From SCRT01 sp036379455 (GTDB lineage: Bacteria; Pseudomonadota; Gammaproteobacteria; Nevskiales; Nevskiaceae): a stretch of DNA of 10,234 nucleotides. The notes under the pieces were generated by a model that saw only the letters and a program-made list of their open reading frames with translations, ran no database searches and had not been told where the DNA came from. The DNA lies in contig DASVGQ010000092.1 of assembly GCA_036379455.1 (NCBI GenBank), positions 1 to 10,234 of the forward strand. The letters run 5' to 3'. Positions 5,821-10,234 of this stretch are shown here, one piece after another. A program made the position numbers and the translations under genes. Numbering within the stretch: the first letter of the stretch is position 1; every line of letters begins with the position of its first letter.

Positions 5821-7004
5821 GCGCCGCGCGCGGCTACGTGGGCCCCATCCCGGTTCAAAACATCTGGTGGCTGATGCTGTACGCGTCCGAGCTCTACCGG
5901 GTGGACGCCGGGACGGCACTGGGCGGCAGTGAGCCTGCGGAAGCCGACGTTGCGGACCTCGTCGGGCGCATCCTGAATGACTGCGTCACCGCGCGGCTGC
6001 AGCGGCAACTGACGCCGCGCTTCACGTACCGTGCGCAGGTACTGCGCAGCGTGCGCGGCCGCATCGACGTGCTGCGCACGGTACGGCGTTCGCTGCTGCA
6101 GCAGGGCGCCGTCGCCTGCCGGTACCCGGTCCTGAGCGTCGACACCCAGACGAACCGGTTGGTGCGCGCGGCGCTGGCCGCGATCGCGGAGCTGGCCCCG
6201 TCGCCGCAGGTGGGAGACGCGTCGCGTACGCTTGCGCGACGCCTGCTTCGCGCCGGCGTTTCCGCAGTGCCGCCGACGCGGACGACGCGCGCCAGCAACA
6301 GGATGTCCCGCGCCGGGTTCGGCGATCGCCAAATGCTGGCAGCCGCGCGGCTCGCGCTCGATCTCGCGCTGCCGGTGGAGGGCGCCGGCAGGGAAACGCA
6401 GCGCATCCCCGATCGCACGGTCGAGCACATCCGGCACCTTTTCGAGCGCGCCGTGGGCGGCTTCTATCGCACGGTGCTCGAACGGGAAGGCTGGACGGTG
6501 CGAACCGGCCGGCGCCTCGACTGGCCGCTCGACCGCGACGCGTTGACCCCCTGGCTGCGCGCGGCGCTCCCCGGCATGCAGACCGACATCGTGCTTGATG
6601 CTCCGGGCGGGCAGCGGCGCATCGTCATCGACACGAAGTTCAACGCCATCGTCACGTCCACGTGGCACCGTGCGGAGAGCCTGCGCAACGGCTACCTGTA
6701 CCAGATCTACGCCTACCTGCAGACCCAGGTCGGGCGGGGTGATCTGCTCGCGGACCGCGCCGAGGGGCTGCTGCTGCACCCGTCGACCGGGGCCGGGATC
6801 GACGAGTGCATCCGTATCCAGGGCCACCGAATCCGCTTCGCCACGGTCGACCTCGCGGCGTCCGGCCCCGCCATCCGCGCGCAGCTGCTGCGAGCGATCG
6901 CCTCCGCAGATACACCTCAGCCGGTCCCTGCCGACGACCGGATTGCCGGTGATCCCGGCGGAGTCTTCGCGACGCGGCCACCGCGCCCGGCGCCGGCGGC
7001 TTGA
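5817..7004 (+). CDS. mcrC: McrC-type nuclease subunit of a modification-dependent restriction system
   Basis: A 395-residue partner of McrB that carries the DNA-cutting site and stimulates McrB NTPase activity. The N-terminus has the McrC hallmark IPVQNIWWLMLYASEL (11-26), matching the usual IPIRNIYYLLLYA. A PD-(D/E)xK centre lies near the C-terminus: D257 in QTDIVLD, D272 and K274 in VIDTKF, followed by the Q-x-x-x-Y helix residues Q296 and Y300 in LYQIYAY. All catalytic residues are present, so the nuclease should be active. It starts with GTG at 5817 inside a GTGA overlap with the mcrB stop, which implies translational coupling and matched subunit amounts. The last 30 residues are Pro/Ala-rich and low in complexity. 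Confidence 0.9.
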   Translation: MSAARGYVGPIPVQNIWWLMLYASELYRVDAGTALGGSEPAEADVADLVGRILNDCVTARLQRQLTPRFTYRAQVLRSVRGRIDVLRTVRRSLLQQGAVACRYPVLSVDTQTNRLVRAALAAIAELAPSPQVGDASRTLARRLLRAGVSAVPPTRTTRASNRMSRAGFGDRQMLAAARLALDLALPVEGAGRETQRIPDRTVEHIRHLFERAVGGFYRTVLEREGWTVRTGRRLDWPLDRDALTPWLRAALPGMQTDIVLDAPGGQRRIVIDTKFNAIVTSTWHRAESLRNGYLYQIYAYLQTQVGRGDLLADRAEGLLLHPSTGAGIDECIRIQGHRIRFATVDLAASGPAIRAQLLRAIASADTPQPVPADDRIAGDPGGVFATRPPRPAPAA

Positions 7005-7049
7005 TCCGCGGAATCGGCACCCGCGCAGCATGACGGACGTCCTCAGCCA

Positions 7050-7152
7050 CCGCGAGCCGCGGCAAACAGATGATGCCGGCTCTCGGACTCGAACCGAGGA
7101 CCTACCGCTTACAAGGCGGTTGCTCTACCAACTGAGCTAAGCCGGCTCGCGG
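7050..7152. repeat. 10-bp inverted repeat bracketing the tRNA-Thr gene
   Basis: CCGCGAGCCG (7050-7059) is exactly complementary to CGGCTCGCGG (7143-7152). On the tRNA strand the second arm covers the 5' leader plus the first four tRNA nucleotides, and the first arm lies in the 3' trailer. The left arm also sits in a small hairpin, CCGCG-AGC-CGCGG (7050-7062). High GC content makes coincidence possible. Confidence 0.4.
7074..7146 (-). tRNA. tRNA-Thr (anticodon UGU)
   Basis: Read on the minus strand, the 73 nt fold into a full cloverleaf. The acceptor stem is GCCGGCT with AGCCGGC, and the D stem is GCTC with GAGC. The anticodon stem ACCGC with GCGGT holds the loop CTTGTAA (anticodon TGT). The T arm is CTCGG-TTCGAGT-CCGAG and the discriminator is A. 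The anticodon reads ACA (threonine). The 3' CCA is not encoded; the next bases are TCA, so CCA must be added enzymatically. The gene separates the plus-strand defence cluster from the minus-strand metabolic genes, and its 3' end points toward mcrC. Confidence 0.96.
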
Positions 7153-7158
7153 CACAGT

Positions 7159-7896
7159 CTAGGGGGCGCCCGCGGCGGTCGCCAGCGACAGCAAGCCCTC
7201 CAACACGAGCGCCGGGCGGTACTCCCAGCGCGGGTCCAACGAAGGCATCAGCAGCGGCGCGTCACCTCCTGTGAGCCACCACGCTCGGTTCGCGGAGAAA
7301 CGCTGCGCGAGCCGCTCAAGCAGCCCGAGCGCGGCATGAACGGCGCCTTGCCGCACGCAGGCCTCGGTATCGCGGCCCAGTCCATCGCCATAGAGGTCGT
7401 CAGGACCGTCGGCCGGGAAACGCGTCGTAGCGAGCACGGCTCGCTGCATTGCCATCAGCCCCGGCGCGATGCAGCCGCCGAGATGCTGGCCCGCATCATC
7501 CACGGCATCGAAGGTGAGCGCCGTGCCGGCGCTGGCGACGCAGGCCCCTCGCCCGGTAGCACGCCACGCGGCCAGCAGCATCAGCCAGCGGTCCACGCCG
7601 AGCCGCGCGGGCCTGGCGTAGGCGCAGCGCAAGCCCAGGCAGCGTGCCTGCGCGGCGGCAAAACGCGGTACGGCGCCGCACTTCGTGCGGAGCAGCTTGC
7701 TGAGCGCCTCGCGCGACGCCGGGCCCGTCACATCTGATATCCACGCCTCGTCCACCTTGGGCAGCGTCACGCGGTCCAGCGCCGCCGCCGCGTCGCCTTC
7801 GTGGAGGGCGTGCAGCACCGGCTCCAGCTGATCGCCATCCGCTACCGTCCATTTGACGCGGCTGTTGCCGACGTCCAGCAGCAGGCGACGCGTCAT
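7159..7896 (-). CDS. coaX: Type III pantothenate kinase (CoaX)
   Basis: A 245-residue cytosolic enzyme that phosphorylates pantothenate, the first step of coenzyme A synthesis. The ASKHA-fold motifs are present: the N-terminal phosphate loop DVGNSRVKW (8-16), the pantothenate-site motif GVDRW (100-104), and SAGTALTFD (122-130) with the usual following GGCIAPG. The ending PALVLEGLL is also typical. Residue 122 is Ser where many homologues have Asp in DxGTA. An open frame extends upstream to 7992, but ATG 7896 places the first motif at residue 8 as in the family. No clear Shine-Dalgarno precedes it. plsY lies 73 bp upstream on the same strand and may share its transcript. The biotin ligase gene birA, often adjacent to coaX in proteobacteria, is absent here. 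Confidence 0.93.
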   Translation of the reverse strand: MTRRLLLDVGNSRVKWTVADGDQLEPVLHALHEGDAAAALDRVTLPKVDEAWISDVTGPASREALSKLLRTKCGAVPRFAAAQARCLGLRCAYARPARLGVDRWLMLLAAWRATGRGACVASAGTALTFDAVDDAGQHLGGCIAPGLMAMQRAVLATTRFPADGPDDLYGDGLGRDTEACVRQGAVHAALGLLERLAQRFSANRAWWLTGGDAPLLMPSLDPRWEYRPALVLEGLLSLATAAGAP

Positions 7897-7969
7897 GGCC
7901 GACGCACAGCCGGCGGGAAGCGCACGATGGCAAAACCACGTCTCGCGAACGCCCCGCCCGCCCCTGCGT

Positions 7970-8650
7970 TCACCGGCCGACCCACCGGTCAATGGCCCGA
8001 CCGATCACCCTCACGCCGTCCATGCGAGCTTCCGTATGTGCGAGCAAGCGGCGGATATTCGACGCGTGCCGGACAACCACCAGCGCGGCCATCGCGACGG
8101 CAAACGCCATCGCAGCCGGCCCGATGGACGTCACGCCAAACGCGAGACGCAGGGCTAGCGTGACGATCACCGCCGCAGCCGCGGCCGCCAGCGAGCCGAG
8201 CGCGACATAGCCGCTCGTCACCACCACCAGCACGAAGGCGATGAACATCCCGAGGAATACCCAAGGGAGCAGCACCGCAAACACGCCCGCGAGCGTCGCC
8301 ACGCTCTTGCCGCCGCGAAAACGATGCATCAACGGGAAGCAGTGTCCGAACGCAACCGCCGCGCCACAGGCAAAGGCCAGCGCGCCGGGATGGAAGGACG
8401 CCGCGGAAGGGCCCGTCAGCGCCGCCAGCCAGGGGATGAGCAACACCGCGACCAGACCCTTGCCGACATCGACCGCGAGCACCGCCGAGGCGAACGCGGG
8501 GCCACGGACGCGCAGCGCGTTGGTCGCGCCCACGTTGCCGCTGCCTTCCGCGCGCAGGTCACCGCCTCCGGCGAAGCGTCGCACGACGTCTCCCCCCATG
8601 AACCCCCCTGCCAGATAGGCGGCGATCACAGCGACCGCGGCGACCCACAC
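7970..8650 (-). CDS. plsY: Acyl-phosphate:glycerol-3-phosphate acyltransferase PlsY
   Basis: An inner-membrane enzyme that moves an acyl group from acyl-phosphate (made by PlsX) to glycerol-3-phosphate, giving lysophosphatidic acid for phospholipid synthesis. The three family motifs are present: SGNVGATN (37-44), GHCFPLMHRFRGGKSVAT (102-119) and RHASNIRRL (194-202). Several hydrophobic spans fit a multi-pass protein: about 3-20, 52-78, 90-105, 120-144, 147-170, 176-193. The phosphate loop reads GGKS where GGKG is usual. I chose the GTG at 8650 (226 residues) because GGGAG lies 7 nt before it and the protein then starts directly in the first membrane helix, as in relatives. ATG 8674 (8 more residues) and TTG 8743 are alternatives with poor ribosome sites. 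coaX follows on the same strand. Confidence 0.91.
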   Translation of the reverse strand: MWVAAVAVIAAYLAGGFMGGDVVRRFAGGGDLRAEGSGNVGATNALRVRGPAFASAVLAVDVGKGLVAVLLIPWLAALTGPSAASFHPGALAFACGAAVAFGHCFPLMHRFRGGKSVATLAGVFAVLLPWVFLGMFIAFVLVVVTSGYVALGSLAAAAAAVIVTLALRLAFGVTSIGPAAMAFAVAMAALVVVRHASNIRRLLAHTEARMDGVRVIGRAIDRWVGR

Positions 8651-8730
8651 GTTCCATCTCCCGGCAGCCGGCATCCTGCGCAACGGCAGCGCTGCGCGCG
8701 GTCCGGCCTCACGGCCACGGCGCGCGGCAG

Positions 8731-8750
8731 CCGGCGCCGGCAAGCGCCGG
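8731..8750. repeat. Short hairpin upstream of plsY
   Basis: CCGGCGC (8731-8737) pairs with GCGCCGG (8744-8750) around the 6-nt loop CGGCAA. It lies in the gap 8651-8876 between plsY and the SRPBCC gene, in which I see no gene. It could lie in the plsY leader or help end the upstream transcript; neither is proven. Confidence 0.3.
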
Positions 8751-8846
8751 ACTGCGGCAACCTCTACCGCGCGCCATCAAACCGGACGCTCTGCCGGCGT
8801 TGCCTCATTGCGGCGGTGACGCCCGGCCCAGCAAACGGTTAGCCGA

Positions 8847-8873
8847 GCCGCGCGAGCCGGCGGGGCGCGCGGC
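8847..8873 (-). terminator. Hairpin just past the SRPBCC gene, terminator-like
   Basis: GCCGCGCG (8847-8854) pairs with CGCGCGGC (8866-8873) around an 11-nt loop, starting 3 nt beyond the stop codon on the minus strand. There is no T tract after it. Position supports a terminator role, but the all-GC stem could also arise from composition. Confidence 0.3.
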
Positions 8874-8876
8874 GCG

Positions 8877-9383
8877 TCAACCGGCCTTTTTCTTGAGGTC
8901 GGTGTAGACCTTGCGGGCCTCGAGATAGTGGTCGAGCGGGAACTTGATGGGCACGCCCTCGAGCGCTGCGGCCAGCATCTCCAGGTGGCCGACGAAACCG
9001 GCTACCGCCTTGACGATGTCCTCGCTCTCGGGCACGCGGACCGTCAGCGTCAGGCGCGTACCGTCGTCCGCCGGCGTGAGCTCCCACCGCAGCGGGCGCT
9101 CCGGCTCGGCTCCGCTGCTCCACGAATACTGGATGAGCTTCTGCGGCTTGAAGGCCGTGATCCTGCTGTCGATGACGATGCCGCTGTCCTCGAAGTCGAG
9201 GTGGACGTGGCCGCCTTCGCGCAGATCGAGCTTGCCGGGCGCCACCCACTGCGCCAGCTTGTCCGCCTGCGTCAGCATCGGCCAGACCTCCGCAACCCCG
9301 TGGTCGTAGACGCGCGTGAGCTGGCCTTCCCAGACCTTGCCGTCGTGCCGGAATTTGGCCGGCGGCACCTCGATATCGGACAT
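8877..9383 (-). CDS. SRPBCC / AHSA1-type (START-fold) domain protein
   Basis: A 168-residue soluble protein of the SRPBCC superfamily in its AHSA1-like (activator of Hsp90 ATPase homologue 1-like) branch. These are ligand-binding helix-grip folds whose bacterial members are mostly of unknown function. Supporting features are the early VYDHGVAEVWPMLTQADKLAQWV (26-48), the strand pattern GGHVHLDFED (57-66) and RITAFKPQKLIQYSW (74-88), and RWELTPADDGTRLTLTVR (99-116). A long C-terminal helical region follows (120-165). ATG 9383 is preceded by GGAG with 7-nt spacing, an ideal ribosome site, and the longer open frame upstream to 9413 has no comparable site. No ligand or partner can be named. It stands alone between hairpins, so it is probably transcribed by itself. 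Confidence 0.8.
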   Translation of the reverse strand: MSDIEVPPAKFRHDGKVWEGQLTRVYDHGVAEVWPMLTQADKLAQWVAPGKLDLREGGHVHLDFEDSGIVIDSRITAFKPQKLIQYSWSSGAEPERPLRWELTPADDGTRLTLTVRVPESEDIVKAVAGFVGHLEMLAAALEGVPIKFPLDHYLEARKVYTDLKKKAG

Positions 9384-9413
9384 TGCAGATCTCCATGTAA
9401 GCGTTGCGCGCAA

Positions 9414-9419
9414 ATACTA
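9414..9419 (-). promoter_or_regulatory. Possible -10 element for the SRPBCC gene
   Basis: On the minus strand TAGTAT stands 30 bp before the start codon, in the only AT-rich patch between the two genes, and matches TATAAT at four positions. No -35 element is recognisable. Confidence 0.25.
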
Positions 9420-9493
9420 CACGGCCGCCGCTGGCGCGCCTCCGCGGCGTGAGTCTGCCGCCGGCAACCCGCGACCCATCGCAGCGGTCCGGC

Positions 9494-9518
9494 GGAGCCA
9501 CCGACCCGCGGTGGCTCC
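9494..9518 (-). terminator. Perfect 10-bp hairpin after the acetate transporter gene
   Basis: GGAGCCACCG (9494-9503) pairs perfectly with CGGTGGCTCC (9509-9518) around the loop ACCCG. The hairpin begins 11 nt beyond the transporter stop. Stem strength and position fit an intrinsic-type terminator, though a T tract is lacking, as is common in high-GC genomes. Confidence 0.55.
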
Positions 9519-9529
9519 ACCTGCTGGCG

Positions 9530-10099
9530 CTACACCGGCAGGACGTCCTTTCCGACCGTCGCGTTCGTGACAGAGGCAAAAGCGGTATAGACCGCCGTCA
9601 GGCCGCAGACCACGCCCACCCAGCCGCCGATGACGATCGCCACGTGCGCGCCGGCCACGCCGCCGAAGCCCAGCAGGAAATAGGTGATCCACAGCGTGAG
9701 GAACACGATGAACAGCGCGACGTTGATGCGGAACGTCGGGATCCACATGTAGAGCGTAAACACGCCCCACGCCACCAGCGACCAGTTGAGCACCGAGCCG
9801 GCGAGCGACATGTCGATGACGTGGCTGCCGCCGAGGATCTCGAGCAGCGCGAACCACACCCAGAACGCACCGTAGGACATGAACGCCGCCATCGCGAAGG
9901 TGTTGCCGTTGCGCCCTTCGAAGATGCCGGCCACCCACTGGGTGGTGCCGCCGAACACCAGCGCCATGATGACGACCACCGGCATGCCGCCCTGCGGCAG
10001 CGCGCCGGCGTTGATCAGGCTCAGCATCACCGTCGTCATGCCGAAGGCGATGAGTCCGAGCGCCGCCGGGTTTACCGCCTTTTTTGCTTCTTCAGCCAT
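9530..10099 (-). CDS. satP: GPR1/FUN34/YaaH-family acetate/succinate transporter
   Basis: A 189-residue inner-membrane protein of the acetate uptake family to which E. coli SatP (YaaH), a proton-coupled acetate/succinate transporter, belongs. The family signature NPAALGLIAFGMTTVMLSLINAG is seen from residue 10 to 32 in two adjoining blocks, and the second conserved stretch FGGTTQWVAGIFEGRNGNTF follows at 49-68. Six hydrophobic segments are visible at about 12-31, 38-58, 68-89, 103-121, 124-145 and 150-172, matching the family topology. ATG 10099 has GGAGG 7 nt upstream, so the longer open frame to 10141 is not needed. A candidate promoter lies at 10140-10169 and a hairpin follows the stop, which points to a single-gene unit. 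Substrate preference (acetate or succinate) cannot be told from sequence. Confidence 0.92.
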   Translation of the reverse strand: MAEEAKKAVNPAALGLIAFGMTTVMLSLINAGALPQGGMPVVVIMALVFGGTTQWVAGIFEGRNGNTFAMAAFMSYGAFWVWFALLEILGGSHVIDMSLAGSVLNWSLVAWGVFTLYMWIPTFRINVALFIVFLTLWITYFLLGFGGVAGAHVAIVIGGWVGVVCGLTAVYTAFASVTNATVGKDVLPV

Positions 10100-10112
10100 T
10101 GGTTTTCCTCCA

Positions 10113-10137
10113 GCCGGCAGGGGGTAGCGCCGGCAGG
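10113..10137 (-). repeat. Direct repeat and hairpin in the transporter leader
   Basis: GCCGGCAGG occurs at 10113-10121 and 10129-10137. Because GCCGGC is its own complement, the two copies can also form a 6-bp hairpin (10113-10118 with 10129-10134) just before the Shine-Dalgarno at 10107-10111. It could modulate translation; no test of this is possible from sequence. Confidence 0.4.
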
Positions 10138-10139
10138 CC

Positions 10140-10169
10140 ATTCTGTTTCCGCCGCGCGCGCACTGCCAA
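10140..10169 (-). promoter_or_regulatory. satP: Sigma70-type promoter candidate for the acetate transporter gene
   Basis: On the minus strand, TTGGCA (10164-10169, five of six to TTGACA) and CAGAAT (10140-10145, four of six to TATAAT) are 18 bp apart. The predicted start of transcription near 10133 would leave a leader of about 34 nt before the ATG. Confidence 0.45.
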
Positions 10170-10234
10170 ATGCGCCGCGCGTGCGCAATGTGTCGCGTCG
10201 AAGACGGTGAATCCCGCCCGGCGCGGTCAGGCTG

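Noticed and set aside
5655..7031. A 458-codon minus-strand open frame opposite mcrC.
   Set aside because: It is the antisense of mcrC, whose plus-strand product carries the intact nuclease motifs. High GC content leaves long false frames.
7074..7100. Second copy of the tRNA-Thr 3' end as an attachment site inside the window.
   Set aside because: Scanning for the 3' segment found only short partial matches such as TGCCGGC, which are expected by composition.
9404..10210. A long plus-strand open frame across the acetate transporter gene.
   Set aside because: Its Arg/His/Glu-rich translation is typical antisense shadow of a membrane-protein gene, while the minus strand shows clear family motifs and a strong ribosome site.
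1..10234. CRISPR array, insertion sequence or integrase.
   Set aside because: No regularly spaced repeats of CRISPR size, no transposase or recombinase motifs and no terminal inverted repeats were seen on either strand.

Overview
The window is GC-rich (by eye roughly two thirds G+C) with tightly packed bacterial genes. The right half carries coaX, plsY, a satP-like acetate transporter and a tRNA-Thr gene of proteobacterial type. This suggests a gammaproteobacterium, or less likely a betaproteobacterium. No marker here fixes the genus.

Left part (1-7004, plus strand) is a defence-type cluster. It opens with the C-terminal third of a large site-specific DNA methyltransferase of the type III Mod kind. 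That gene is cut by the window edge and broken by an apparent single-base deletion near position 60. A strong 13-bp hairpin follows it. Next comes a compact operon: a ribbon-helix-helix antitoxin, a PIN-domain VapC toxin overlapping it by 4 bp, and 9 bp later a 693-residue protein that joins an N-terminal RelE/ParE-fold toxin-like domain to a complete UvrD/Rep-family superfamily 1 helicase. A tandem 9-bp repeat just upstream of the antitoxin is the likely autoregulatory operator. After 217 bp comes an mcrBC pair: a McrB-type AAA+ motor, then the McrC nuclease with an intact PD-(D/E)xK centre, again joined by a 4-bp GTGA overlap.

The cluster ends at a tRNA-Thr(UGU) gene (7074-7146, minus strand) whose 3' end faces the defence genes. 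That is the geometry expected for an island inserted at a tRNA 3' end, but no second copy of the tRNA end was found in the window.

Right part (7159-10234, all minus strand) is core metabolism: type III pantothenate kinase (coaX, coenzyme A synthesis), glycerol-3-phosphate acyltransferase (plsY, phospholipid synthesis), an SRPBCC/AHSA1-type protein, and a GPR1/FUN34/YaaH-family acetate/succinate transporter. The transporter has its own candidate promoter and a hairpin terminator. No intergenic stretch exceeds about 220 bp.

The most interesting unit is the vapBC plus RelE-UvrD operon beside mcrBC. It places one toxin pair and a second, antitoxin-less toxin-like domain on one transcript with a helicase. 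The individual families are known; a joint antiphage function is inference.
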